Shown in pieces: positions 24,880 to 33,886 of a DNA stretch of 64,000 bases. The position numbers and the translations under genes were made by a program. The stretch is from JBDHWG01 sp046328525 (GTDB taxonomy: Bacteria > Chloroflexota > Anaerolineae > Epilineales > JAHCIE01), in contig JAXLWK010000010.1 of NCBI GenBank assembly GCA_046328525.1, positions 169,737 through 233,736 of the forward strand. Reading direction: 5' to 3'. Each line of letters starts with the position of its first letter. Position 1 is the stretch's first letter. A model generated the notes under the pieces. It searched no databases and was not told where the DNA came from. It saw nothing but the letters and a program-made list of their open reading frames with translations.

Positions 24880-25878
24880 ATGTCTGTCCTGGCCAAGGTT
24901 CAGGCAGTTCGCCCGAAATCGCGCCCACGCCGCCTGCGCCAGAGCGTGGCGATGCGCGCCCTCGTTCGCGAGACGACGCTAACGGCGGAGGACCTCGTGC
25001 TGCCCCTGTTCGTCGTCCACGGGCGACGGGTGCGGTCGGAGATCGGCTCGATGCCGGGCGTTTATCACCTGTCGGTGGATGAGGTGGTGCGTGAGGCGGC
25101 CAATGCCTATGCCCTGGGCATTCCCGCTGTCATCCTGTTCGGCCTGCCCGCCACGAAGGACGAGCTCGGCAGCGAGAACTTCGATCCCCACGGCATCATC
25201 CCGACCGCGCTGCGCGCCATCAAGGCCGAGGTGCCCGAGATGGTGGTCATGACCGACGTGTGCCTGTGCGAGTACACCAGCCACGGCCACTGCGGGGTCG
25301 TCCAAGGGACGCGCATCCTCAATGACCCGACGCTGGACATTCTGGCCCGGGTCGCGGTCGTCCACGCCGAGGCGGGCGCGGACATCGTCGCGCCGAGCGC
25401 CATGATGGACGGCCAGGTCGCGGCGATGCGCGCCGCCCTCGACGACAGCGGGTTGACGGACGTGGCCATCCTGGCCTATGCGGCCAAGTTCGCCTCCGGC
25501 TTCTACGGCCCCTTCCGCGAGGCCGCCGACTCGCCGCCCCAGTTCGGCGACCGCCAGTCGTACCAGATGGACCCGGCCAACGGGCGCGAGGCGCTCCGCG
25601 AGATCGCGCTGGACGCAGCCGAGGGGGCCGACATGGTGATGGTCAAGCCCGCTCTGGCTTACCTGGATATTGTGCGCCAGGCGCGCGACCGCTTTGACGT
25701 GCCCATCGCCGCCTATCATGTCAGCGGCGAGTACGCGATGGTCAAGGCGGCCGCGGCGCGGGGGTGGATCGACGAGCGGCGGGTGGCGCTGGAGATGCTG
25801 ACCAGCATCAAGCGCGCCGGGGCCAGCTTCATCCTGACCTACTTTGCCCAGGATGTGGCGCGCTGGCTGGGTGAGTGA
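24880..25878 (+). CDS. hemB: Delta-aminolevulinic acid dehydratase (porphobilinogen synthase)
   Basis: Condenses two 5-aminolevulinate molecules to porphobilinogen. About 332 aa. The zinc-type cysteines are present (C128, C130, C138 in DVCLCEYTSHGHCG), as are both Schiff-base lysines (K203 in AYAAKFASGFYGPFR and K256 in VMVKPALAYLD). Start ATG 24880 is preferred because AAGGAGAG lies 6 nt upstream; an ATG at 24847 overlapping hemD is possible. The GTG-initiated hemA gene follows 3 bp after the stop. Confidence 0.96.
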   Translation: MSVLAKVQAVRPKSRPRRLRQSVAMRALVRETTLTAEDLVLPLFVVHGRRVRSEIGSMPGVYHLSVDEVVREAANAYALGIPAVILFGLPATKDELGSENFDPHGIIPTALRAIKAEVPEMVVMTDVCLCEYTSHGHCGVVQGTRILNDPTLDILARVAVVHAEAGADIVAPSAMMDGQVAAMRAALDDSGLTDVAILAYAAKFASGFYGPFREAADSPPQFGDRQSYQMDPANGREALREIALDAAEGADMVMVKPALAYLDIVRQARDRFDVPIAAYHVSGEYAMVKAAAARGWIDERRVALEMLTSIKRAGASFILTYFAQDVARWLGE

Positions 25879-25881
25879 GCG

Positions 25882-27156
25882 GTGCTCCAGGTTCTCAGCA
25901 TCAGCCACCACACCGCCGACGCCGAGTTCCGCGAGCGGCTCGACGTGCCGGAGGCCGAGCAGCCCGCGCTGCTGCGGCGCCTGGCCGCCCTCGCCGAGGA
26001 GGTGGTGCTCCTCGCCACGTGCAACCGCCTCGAGGTGTACAGCGTCGCCGCGATGGACGTCGCGCCCGCCTTGCTCGGTTTCCTGGCGGGCTACCGCGGC
26101 GTCCCGCTGGCCGAGGTAGAGATCCACGCCGTTGTGCTGAAGGGCGAGGAGGCTGCGGCGCACCTGATGAGCGTCGCAGCGGGGCTCGACTCGGCGGTGC
26201 TGGGAGAGGCGCAGATTCTGGGCCAGGTACGCCGGGCCTGGGAGACAAGCCACGATGTGGGCCTGACCGGGCCGACGCTTAACACCCTGTTCCGCATGGC
26301 AGTGGAGGCGGGCAAAGCCGTCCGCTCCCAGACCGGCATCGGCCAGGGTACGACGTCGCTGGCCCACGCCGCGGTAGAGCTGGCCCGCCAGGAGCTAGGC
26401 AGCCTCGCGGAACGGAGTGGCGTGGTGGTGGGCGTCGGCGAGATGGGACGCCTGGCGGCGCAGGGGCTGCGGGGGCGGGGGCTGGCCCATCTGACCTTGG
26501 TCAACCGCACCCTGAGCCGCGCCGAGGCCCTGGCCCGTGACCTGGAAGGCCACGCCTGGCCCGTTGACCGTCTGCCCGAGGCCCTCGTCTGCACCGACCT
26601 GGTCGTGATGTGCGCCGAGGCGCGGCAGCCGGTGCTGACGGCCGACTCGCTCAGCCGGGTGATGGCCGAGCGAGTGGGTCGCCCGCTGCTCGTCGTCGAC
26701 CTCGGCCTGCCGCGCAACGTCGCGCCCGAGGCGCGGGCGGTGGACGGCGTGACCCTCTACGATCTCGACGACATCCAGGCGGTGTGCGACCGTAACCGCC
26801 ACGCCCGCCGTGAGGCGGCCCATGTCGCCCAGGCGCACATCCATGACTGGACAACGCGCTTCCTGGCCTGGCAGCACGAGCGCGAGGCGGTGAGCGTCAT
26901 TCGGCGGCTGCGGGAAGAGGCCGAAACCATCATGCACGGCGAGGTCGAGCGAACCTTGCGCGCCCTGCCAGAGCTATCAGAGCACGAGCGGCTGGCGGTT
27001 GAGGCGATGTCCCGGACGCTGGTCAACCGCCTGCTGCATCGCCCGACGATGTGGCTCAAGGAGCACAGCAGTGAAGACCAGCTGCGCTGGCTGGACGAAA
27101 TGTGGTCCCTGCCCGCGCGGCCCAGGGAGAGAGGCAATGATCGACACCAGTCTTGA
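25882..27156 (+). CDS. hemA: Glutamyl-tRNA reductase
   Basis: NADPH-dependent reduction of glutamyl-tRNA(Glu) to glutamate-1-semialdehyde, the committed step of the C5 route. 424 aa. The catalytic cysteine is Cys47 in LATCNRLEVYS. Further landmarks are ILGQVRRAWETS, GVGEMGRLAAQGL (NADPH-binding Rossmann segment) and the C-terminal dimerisation helices (MSRTLVNRLLHRPTMWLKEH). Start GTG 25882, 3 bp after hemB. Its last 20 bp overlap the hemL start. Confidence 0.95.
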   Translation: MLQVLSISHHTADAEFRERLDVPEAEQPALLRRLAALAEEVVLLATCNRLEVYSVAAMDVAPALLGFLAGYRGVPLAEVEIHAVVLKGEEAAAHLMSVAAGLDSAVLGEAQILGQVRRAWETSHDVGLTGPTLNTLFRMAVEAGKAVRSQTGIGQGTTSLAHAAVELARQELGSLAERSGVVVGVGEMGRLAAQGLRGRGLAHLTLVNRTLSRAEALARDLEGHAWPVDRLPEALVCTDLVVMCAEARQPVLTADSLSRVMAERVGRPLLVVDLGLPRNVAPEARAVDGVTLYDLDDIQAVCDRNRHARREAAHVAQAHIHDWTTRFLAWQHEREAVSVIRRLREEAETIMHGEVERTLRALPELSEHERLAVEAMSRTLVNRLLHRPTMWLKEHSSEDQLRWLDEMWSLPARPRERGNDRHQS

Positions 27157-28435
27157 TCTGACGATCTCGACGCATCTCATGGGGCAGGCTCAGGAACTGA
27201 TGCCCGGTGGCGTGAGCAGTCCCGTGCGCGCCTTCCGCGCGGTCGGCGGTTCGCCCGTATTCATCGAGCGGGCCGCGGGTGCACGCCTGACCGATGTGGA
27301 CGGCAACATCTACCTGGACTACGTCGGCTCGTGGGGGCCGCTCATCGCGGGCCATGCCCACCCTGCTGTGACCCGCGCCCTCCACGCGGCCGTAGAGCGC
27401 GGTACCAGCTACGGCGCGCCGACACCAGGTGAGGTCGACCTGGCCGCGGAGGTCGCGCGCCGCGTGCCGGGGCTGGAGATGCTGCGTTTCGTCAACTCCG
27501 GTACCGAGGCGACGATGAGCGCGTTGCGCCTGGCCCGCGCCGCGACGGGCCGCGACGTCATCCTCAAATTCGACGGCTGCTACCACGGCCACTCGGACTC
27601 GCTGCTGGTTGCGGCTGGCTCGGGCGTGATGACCCTCGGCCAGCCGGACAGCCCCGGTGTGCCCGCCCCGGTGGCCGCTCTCACCCTGTCGCTACCCTTC
27701 AACGACGTCCAGGCCGTCGCCGATGCCTTTCGCGCTCACCCCGACCGCATCGCGGCGGTCATCGTCGAGCCAGTGGCGGGCAACATGGGCGTCGTCGTGC
27801 CGCGGCCCGGCTTCCTGGAGGAACTGCGCGTCCTGACCTCGGAGCATGGCGCGCTGCTCATCTTCGACGAGGTGATGACCGGTTTCCGTGTTGGGCCGTC
27901 GGGCGCACTGGGCCGCTACGGCGTTCAGCCTGACCTCGTGACCTTCGGTAAAGTCATTGGTGGCGGCCTGCCGGTCGGCGCGTACGGCGGCTCGCGCCGC
28001 CTCATGTCCATGATTTCGCCCAGCGGCCCCGTCTACCAGGCGGGCACCCTGTCGGGCAACCCCCTGGCGATGGCCGGGGGCCTCGCCACGCTGGACCTGT
28101 TGGACGAGGCCGCCTATGAACGGCTCGAAAGCCTCTCGGCGCGGCTGGAGGGCGGTTTGGGGGCGGCGGCTGAGGCGGCCGGGGAGGCGGTGAACCTGGC
28201 CCGCGTCGGCTCCATGCTCACCGTGTTCTTCACCGCCGCGCCGGTCACCGACTATGCCAGCGCCAAGCGCGCAGACACCGGACGCTTCGCCCGCTTCCAC
28301 CAGGCTATGCTGCGCCAGAGTGTCTACTTGCCGCCCAGCCAGTTCGAGGCGTGGTTCGTGTCCCTGGCCCATACCGAAGACGATATCGAGTTCACCGTCG
28401 ACGCCGCGCGGGCCGCGTTCGCGGCGCTACGCTAA
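27137..28435 (+). CDS. hemL: Glutamate-1-semialdehyde 2,1-aminomutase
   Basis: PLP enzyme converting glutamate-1-semialdehyde to 5-aminolevulinate. 432 aa. Seen are GGVSSPVRAFRAVGGSPVF, FVNSGTEATMSALRLARA, KFDGCYHGHSDS, IFDEVMTGFRV (PLP Asp) and Lys272 in VTFGKVIGGGLPVGAYGG, which forms the Schiff base. ATG 27137 starts inside hemA; a longer in-frame extension to 26999 reads hemA sequence and is discarded. With hemA it shows that ALA is made from glutamyl-tRNA, not from glycine and succinyl-CoA. Confidence 0.96.
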   Translation: MIDTSLDLTISTHLMGQAQELMPGGVSSPVRAFRAVGGSPVFIERAAGARLTDVDGNIYLDYVGSWGPLIAGHAHPAVTRALHAAVERGTSYGAPTPGEVDLAAEVARRVPGLEMLRFVNSGTEATMSALRLARAATGRDVILKFDGCYHGHSDSLLVAAGSGVMTLGQPDSPGVPAPVAALTLSLPFNDVQAVADAFRAHPDRIAAVIVEPVAGNMGVVVPRPGFLEELRVLTSEHGALLIFDEVMTGFRVGPSGALGRYGVQPDLVTFGKVIGGGLPVGAYGGSRRLMSMISPSGPVYQAGTLSGNPLAMAGGLATLDLLDEAAYERLESLSARLEGGLGAAAEAAGEAVNLARVGSMLTVFFTAAPVTDYASAKRADTGRFARFHQAMLRQSVYLPPSQFEAWFVSLAHTEDDIEFTVDAARAAFAALR

Positions 28436-28448
28436 GGAGAAATGTTGG

Positions 28449-29159
28449 ATGCCTGAGCAGCGAACCCTCAATCAGTTTGCCCTCTTCAGCCTGACTGACG
28501 CCTACTGGCAGTTGACGACGCCCGAGCAGCACGCCCTGACCGACGAGCTGGAGCAGCAGCTTCAGACCGCCGCCGAGGCCGTCCACACCTACCGCATCTA
28601 CCCGACGCGGACGGAGGCCGACCTTCTAGTGTGGAGCGCGTGCGTGGCCGAAGACTCTGCCGTCGCCCAGACCTTCTTCCGCGCCTTCGGCCGCGCCGTC
28701 CAGCCTTTCCGCCGCTACCTCGCGCCGCGGGACAGCCTGTGGGGCTTCACGCGCCGCTCGACCTACGCGGGCGGGCGCTCGGCGCAGGAGATTGACCCCT
28801 TCAGCCCCGACCGGAAGCCCTACCTGGTCATCTACCCCTTCGCCAAGACGACGGAGTGGTATCTGATGAGTCGCGACGCCCGCCAGGGCATGATGAACGA
28901 GCATATCCGAATCGGCCGCGAGTACGAAGAGATCACCCAACTGCTACTGTACGCCACCGGCCTCGAGGACTCGGAGTTCGTCGTCTCGTACGAGACCGAC
29001 AACCTGGCGCGCTTCTCGGAACTGGTTGTCGCCCTCCGCGCCACCGAGGCGCGGCGTTACACTCTGCGCGACACCCCCATCTACACGGCAGTCCACGAGC
29101 CATTGCGCGAGATCCTGGTCGCTCCCGCGTGGGAGGCCCAGGCCGAGACCATGCGATGA
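28449..29159 (+). CDS. hemQ: Coproheme decarboxylase HemQ (chlorite dismutase-like)
   Basis: 236-aa member of the Cld/HemQ family, which oxidatively decarboxylates coproheme III to heme b with peroxide in the coproporphyrin-dependent pathway. YPFAKTTEWYLMSRDARQGMMNEHIRIGREYEEI is the HemQ heme-pocket segment with the proximal-His region, and FVVSYETDNLARFSELVVALRATEARRYT follows. No distal Arg typical of true chlorite dismutase can be assigned. Start ATG 28449 has AAGGAG 8 nt upstream. Its position between hemL and hemE, with no hemF or hemN in the cluster, supports the biosynthetic role. Confidence 0.9.
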   Translation: MPEQRTLNQFALFSLTDAYWQLTTPEQHALTDELEQQLQTAAEAVHTYRIYPTRTEADLLVWSACVAEDSAVAQTFFRAFGRAVQPFRRYLAPRDSLWGFTRRSTYAGGRSAQEIDPFSPDRKPYLVIYPFAKTTEWYLMSRDARQGMMNEHIRIGREYEEITQLLLYATGLEDSEFVVSYETDNLARFSELVVALRATEARRYTLRDTPIYTAVHEPLREILVAPAWEAQAETMR

Positions 29160-30205
29160 GCGTGCCCGCTGTGAACAACCGCTTCCTGCGCGCCTGCCGC
29201 CGCGAGCCAGTCGACCGCACCCCCATCTGGTTCATGCGCCAGGCCGGGCGCTACCTGCCGGAGTATCGGCGGCTGCGCCAGAACCACAGCTTTATGGAGC
29301 TGACCAAGACGCCGAGCCTGGCCGCCGAGATTACGCTCCAGCCGCTGAGGGCGTTCGCATTGGACGCGGCCATCATCTACTCCGACATATTGCTGCCCCT
29401 GGAGCCGATGGGCGCGCGACTGGAATACGCCGCGGGCGAAGGCCCCGTCATCCACAACCCGGTGCGTTCTGCTGGCGACGTAGCTGCCCTGGCTGAGGTC
29501 AACCCGACCCGTGACCTGGCCTTTGTGGGCGAGGCGATTCGCCTGGTGCACCCCCAGATCACGGTGCCCCTCATCGGCTTCGCGGGTGCGCCCTTCACCC
29601 TGGCCAGCTACCTCATCGAGGGCGGGGCTTCCAAGAACTACGTTGAGACGAAGCGACTGATGTACCACGAACCGCGCGCCTGGCACACGCTCATGGAGAA
29701 ACTGACCGCCGTCGTCGCTGACCACCTGCGCTTCCAGGTCGAAGCGGGCGCGGACGCCGTACAGGTCTTCGACTCCTGGGTCGGCTGTCTCAGCCCAGCC
29801 GACTACCGCGAGTACGTCCTGCCTCACAGCCGCGGAGTGTTCGAGGCGCTGCGCGACCTGTCCGCGCCAAGCATCCACTTCGGAACCGGGAACCCAACGC
29901 TGCTCTCCCTGCTACGTGAGGCGGGCGGCGACGTCATCGGCGTCGACTGGCGTGTCCCCCTGGACGAGGCCTGGGCAGTGCTGGGCCATGTGGCTGTGCA
30001 GGGCAACCTCGACCCCGTCGCCCTCTTCGCGCCACCCGATGAGTTGGAGCGCCGCGTGCGCGACGTCCTGGCCCGCACGGGTGGGCGACCGGGCCACATC
30101 TTCAACCTTGGGCACGGCATCCTGCCCGGCACGCCGGTCGAGAACGTGCGGCTGGTGTCCGACCTTGTCCACCACCTCACCCTTGCCGAGGTCCCCCATG
30201 TCTGA
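29156..30205 (+). CDS. hemE: Uroporphyrinogen decarboxylase
   Basis: Decarboxylates uroporphyrinogen III to coproporphyrinogen III. 349 aa. Signatures are RTPIWFMRQAGRYLPEYRRLR near the N-terminus, IIYSDILLPLEPMG, GFAGAPFTLASYLIEGG, VQVFDSWVGCLSPADYREYVLP, HFGTG and FNLGHGILPGTPVENV. ATG 29156 overlaps the hemQ stop (ATGA). It ends 8 bp into the ferrochelatase gene. Confidence 0.96.
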   Translation: MSVPAVNNRFLRACRREPVDRTPIWFMRQAGRYLPEYRRLRQNHSFMELTKTPSLAAEITLQPLRAFALDAAIIYSDILLPLEPMGARLEYAAGEGPVIHNPVRSAGDVAALAEVNPTRDLAFVGEAIRLVHPQITVPLIGFAGAPFTLASYLIEGGASKNYVETKRLMYHEPRAWHTLMEKLTAVVADHLRFQVEAGADAVQVFDSWVGCLSPADYREYVLPHSRGVFEALRDLSAPSIHFGTGNPTLLSLLREAGGDVIGVDWRVPLDEAWAVLGHVAVQGNLDPVALFAPPDELERRVRDVLARTGGRPGHIFNLGHGILPGTPVENVRLVSDLVHHLTLAEVPHV

Positions 30206-31142
30206 TCCCTTGCATCCCATTGGTGTCTTGGTCATGGCCTACGGCGGTCCCGACTCCCTGGATGATATCGAGCCTTACCTGCTCGATGTGCGAGGCGGCC
30301 GCCCAACGCGCGCCGAGCTGGTGGAAGAGATTCGCGAGCGCTACCGCCTCATCGGCGGCCGATCGCCCATTCGAGAGTTGACCGAGGCGCAGGCCACCGC
30401 CCTGGAAGCGGCCCTCAACAGCGACGACGACGGCCGGGGCTATCGCACCTACGTCGGTATGCGCCACTGGTACCCCTACATCAGCGAGGCCGTGGCCCGC
30501 ATGGTCGACGATGGGATCCAGCAGGCGGTCGGGCTTGTCCTCGCTCCCCACTACTCCCAGATGAGCATTGGGGCGTACATCCGGCGCGCTGAGGAAGCCC
30601 GGACGGAATTGGCGCCCAATCTCGCCATCCGCTATGTCCAGGACTACCACCTCCATCCTCTTTACCTGGACGCCGTGGCCGAGCGGGTGACCCAGGCCCG
30701 CGGCCGCTTCCCCGAGGCCGTGGGCCCGACTGTTCCTATCATCTTCACCGCGCACAGCCTGCCCGAACGCATCCTTGCCAGTGGAGACCCCTACCCGACC
30801 CAGCTTCAAGCAACGGCCGAGGCGGTGGTCCGGCAGCTAGGACCTGCACGCTGGCATTTCGCCTATCAGAGCGCGGGCGCGACCGGTGAGCCGTGGCTTG
30901 GCCCCGACGTGGCCGAGGTCGTGCAGGCCCTCGCGCGCCAGGGCGAATCCCACGTCCTCGTCGCGCCCATCGGCTTCGTGTCGGACCACGTTGAGATTCT
31001 GTTCGACCTGGATGTGGAGTTGCAGCACATTGCCCACGAGGCGGGCATCCACCTGGAGCGCATCCAGTCCCTGAACGATTCTCCGCTGTTCATTGCGGCG
31101 CTGGCAGACGTGGTTCGCACGCATGTCCCAGAGGTCGTATGA
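30198..31142 (+). CDS. hemH: Ferrochelatase (probably coproporphyrin III ferrochelatase)
   Basis: Inserts Fe2+ into the porphyrin ring. 314 aa. Key segments are VLVMAYGGPDSLDDIEPYLLDVRGGR near the N-terminus, RYRLIGGRSPI, GMRHWYPYISEAV, LAPHYSQMSIGAY, FTAHSLPERI (metal-binding His) and PIGFVSDHVEILFDLDVE (Glu). Because hemQ and an oxygen-dependent hemY flank it, the natural substrate is more likely coproporphyrin III (CpfC activity) than protoporphyrin IX; this is inference from pathway logic. It overlaps hemE by 8 bp and hemY by 4 bp. Confidence 0.93.
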   Translation: MSDPLHPIGVLVMAYGGPDSLDDIEPYLLDVRGGRPTRAELVEEIRERYRLIGGRSPIRELTEAQATALEAALNSDDDGRGYRTYVGMRHWYPYISEAVARMVDDGIQQAVGLVLAPHYSQMSIGAYIRRAEEARTELAPNLAIRYVQDYHLHPLYLDAVAERVTQARGRFPEAVGPTVPIIFTAHSLPERILASGDPYPTQLQATAEAVVRQLGPARWHFAYQSAGATGEPWLGPDVAEVVQALARQGESHVLVAPIGFVSDHVEILFDLDVELQHIAHEAGIHLERIQSLNDSPLFIAALADVVRTHVPEVV

Positions 31143-32536
31143 AGACGGTGGCAATTGTCGGTGGGGGGCTGGCGGGGCTGACCACGGCCTACTTCCTACA
31201 GACGCAAGGGGCGGGCAACGTTCGCTACGTGGTGCTGGAGGCGTCCGAACGCTGGGGCGGCAAGGTGCAGACTATCGCCCGCGACGGCTTCGTGATGGAA
31301 GCCGGTCCCGACTCCTTCCTGACCCAGAAGCCTGCCGCGCTGGACCTGTGCCGCGCCCTCGGTCTGGAAGACAGCCTGATCCCCGCCAATCCCGAGGGAC
31401 GCAGACTGTACATCGTGCGCGACGGCCGCCTCGCGCCCATGCCCGGTGGCATGAACCTCATGGTCCCAACCGAGATTGGGCCACTGCTGCGAAGCCCGCT
31501 TCTCTCGCCGAGGGGCAAGCTGCGAGTGGCCGCCGAGCCGCTCATCCCGCGGCAGCCGCATGACGGGGACGAGAGCATGGCCGGCTTCGTGCGCCGCCGC
31601 CTGGGCGCCGAGGCGCTGGATCGTCTGGCATCGCCCCTGTTGGCTGGGGTGTACGCGGGCGATCCGGAACGCCTCAGCATCCACGCCACCTTTAGCCGGT
31701 TCCCAGAGATGGAGAAGGTCCACGGCAGTCTGATTCTCGGCGCGCGCCGTCAGCGACGCGCTGCCCCCTCAAGACCGCAGCGGCCAGCCTTCCTATCCCT
31801 TGAAGACGGCATGCAGCAGCTCACCGACGGCCTTGTAGCTCGGCTCGACCCCAACGCGCTTCGACTACGGGCAGCGGTAGACGCCATCGGCTGGCGGCTC
31901 GCGCCAGCCGATGGCGTCGTGCTGCGCTTGCACAGCGGAGAGGCGATCGAAGCCCACGCGGTGGTGCTGGCCGTGCCTGCCTTCTCCGCAGCAGCAATGC
32001 TGTCGTCATCCGCCCCGGACCTATCCACCCTCCTGCAGCGCCAGCGCTATGTATCAAGTGCGACCGTCTCCCTCGGCTACCGCGCCCAGGACGTGCCGCC
32101 CTCCCTTGATGGAGTGGGCTTCGTCGTGCCGGCCAAAGAAGGTCGCCGCATCACCGCCTGCACGAGTTCCTCCCTCAAGCTGGCCCGCCGCGCCGCACAC
32201 GGCTGCGTTCTGCTGCGCTGCTTCGTGGGGCGCGACGGCGCAGAGCATGTGCTCAATACCGACGACGAGGGGCTGGTACGCATCGCCCGCGACGAGCTGC
32301 GCGAGCTGACCGGGCTGACCGCGGAACCGCTGTCGGCCCAGGTGGCTCGCTGGGAGCGGGGCATGCCCCAGTACGACGTCGGCCATGCCGACTGGCTCGC
32401 ACAAATCGAAACTGAGGTGGTGCGTTACCCTGGCCTGTTCCTCACCGGCCACCCATATCGGGGCATTGGCGTACCTGACGTGATCCGGGACGGAGAGCTG
32501 ACCGCAGCCCGTGTCGATGCACGGCTCGCTGATTAG
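31139..32536 (+). CDS. hemY: Coproporphyrinogen/protoporphyrinogen oxidase (HemY/CgoX type)
   Basis: FAD-dependent six-electron oxidation of the porphyrinogen to the porphyrin. 465 aa. The N-terminal dinucleotide motif VAIVGGGLAGLTTAYFL is followed by ERWGGKVQTIARDGFVMEAGPDSFLTQKP (typical HemY) and RLASPLLAGVYAGDPERLSI. The C-terminal FAD motif LFLTGHPYRGIGVPDVIRDG is also present. ATGA overlap with hemH. It is the last gene of the operon; the next 100 bp are non-coding and no clear terminator hairpin was found. In a hemQ-containing organism it would act on coproporphyrinogen III. Confidence 0.94.
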   Translation: MKTVAIVGGGLAGLTTAYFLQTQGAGNVRYVVLEASERWGGKVQTIARDGFVMEAGPDSFLTQKPAALDLCRALGLEDSLIPANPEGRRLYIVRDGRLAPMPGGMNLMVPTEIGPLLRSPLLSPRGKLRVAAEPLIPRQPHDGDESMAGFVRRRLGAEALDRLASPLLAGVYAGDPERLSIHATFSRFPEMEKVHGSLILGARRQRRAAPSRPQRPAFLSLEDGMQQLTDGLVARLDPNALRLRAAVDAIGWRLAPADGVVLRLHSGEAIEAHAVVLAVPAFSAAAMLSSSAPDLSTLLQRQRYVSSATVSLGYRAQDVPPSLDGVGFVVPAKEGRRITACTSSSLKLARRAAHGCVLLRCFVGRDGAEHVLNTDDEGLVRIARDELRELTGLTAEPLSAQVARWERGMPQYDVGHADWLAQIETEVVRYPGLFLTGHPYRGIGVPDVIRDGELTAARVDARLAD

Positions 32537-32639
32537 TGGTTCTGCAGAAACGAGTCGGGCCGAGGAGCGGAAGGGACGTGCGCGCAGCAGAGCTCTCCAC
32601 TTGAGAAACAAGGGCAAGCGGCAAGTATCGTCAGCGTCT

Positions 32640-33260
32640 CGCGGCGCCGTCAACATGTACCACGTAGTCCGTGCCTTCCCAGTGATCATCAGCGATCCAA
32701 CGGAAGGTAAAACGGATTGGGGCTTGCTGCCCCACCTCGATAGGAATATCGACAAACTCGATCCCCAGCGCTGTCGGCGTTGACCGAGTCTCCGTGGCCG
32801 ACTGCCACTCACTGTGCGTCCAACGGAGACAGAAAGCTCCAGCCATCTGAACAGTGAAGCGCTCCATTGCCTCAATGAACGGCGCCACGGCTCGACCGGC
32901 AGACAGCTCGTAATGACCCCGTTCGCCGGTAAGCAGCGGCCAAGCCCGGCCCGTCCCCCATCCCTCAAATGGCCCGCCATCTGGCCGTTGCCCGTATCCA
33001 TCATGGGTGTAACGGCGCCAACTGGGGCCATAGGGCGTCTCGATCCGCCGCACAGCGTCCACGACCTGCAACGAGTCTTCGATGAGCGCATCGCTCGGCT
33101 TACGGATGCCGTAGCTCACCAGTTCCAGAAACCCCGCATCCACAATCTCCCTGGCGGGGAATTCGGAGAGATGCTGCGGCCCGCGGTTGGCGATACGCAG
33201 GACGCCAGCATCAGGATCTTCGTTCGGCTGCGAGTCGGCAGGATCGGCCGGGGTGATGCG
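32640..33260 (-). pseudogene. C-terminal fragment of a GH15 glucoamylase
   Basis: The reading frame encodes DPADSQPNEDPDAGVLRIANRG, FPAREIVDAGFLELVSYGIRKPSDALIEDSLQVVDAVRRIETPYGPSWRRYTHDGYGQRPDGGP, then GRAWPLLTGERGHYELSAGR. This is the C-terminal part of the (alpha/alpha)6 barrel of glucoamylase/glucodextranase, plus some of the following domain. The N-terminal two thirds are gone, replaced at about 33260 by the IS630 remnant. It is a truncated, inactive gene. Confidence 0.75.
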
Positions 33261-33261
33261 G

Positions 33262-33880
33262 ATGTAGTGGCGCTGCTCCTGGCGAGTGCCCGCGGTGTCC
33301 GAGCCCCCGAGATCGCGGTCAACCTCAGTTGCGACGACCAGACGGTGCGCAATGCGATCCACGACTTCAACACCCATGGGCTGGCGTCGCTCACGCCTGG
33401 CTCGTCACGACCTCATACCACACGACCTGCCTTCGATGCCGCGGGAACCGAGGGCTTGCGCCAGATGATCCGCCAAAGCCCGCGCACCTACGGCAAGGAG
33501 ACCAGCGTGTGGACGCTCGATTTGCTGGCCGAGGTGAGCCTGGCCGAAGGCCTGACGGCTCGACGGGTGAGCGGCGAGACCATTCGTACCACGCTGGAAC
33601 GGTTAGGGATCAAGTGGCGACGAGCCAAGCGTTGGCTGCGCAGCCCCGACCCAGCCTACGACGAAAAAAACATCGACGCGATCGTCTGATCCGCCTGGCC
33701 GAGACGCATCCCGACTGGGCGCTCGGCTTCCAAGACGAGACCTGGTGGAGCCGCACCGCTCAGCCCGATCTGCACGCTTTTTGCGAACCCGACGCGCCGC
33801 TCAAGCTCGAAGAGAAAGTGGTCCCCAAGACCGACCCTGACCCCAGGGCTTCAACCCCCGCGTTTATTGGTATACTGTAG
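33262..33880 (+). pseudogene. IS630-family transposase remnant with -1 frameshift signal
   Basis: The N-terminal homeodomain-like HTH region is in one frame (ADVVALLLASARGVRAPEIAVNL, DDQTVRNAIHDFNTHGLASL, TARRVSGETIRTTLERLGIKWRRAKRWL). The catalytic domain start is in the -1 frame (RLIRLAETHPDWALGFQDETWWSR, with the first Asp). The switch falls at A7 (33664-33670), which contains the slippery heptamer A AAA AAC. The protein is cut at 33880, before the second Asp and Glu, so it is inactive. Confidence 0.8.
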
Positions 33881-33886
33881 CTCTCT

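Noticed and set aside
24979..26367. 462-codon open frame opposite hemB-hemA
   Set aside because: Spans two real genes on the other strand; composition typical of a shadow frame.
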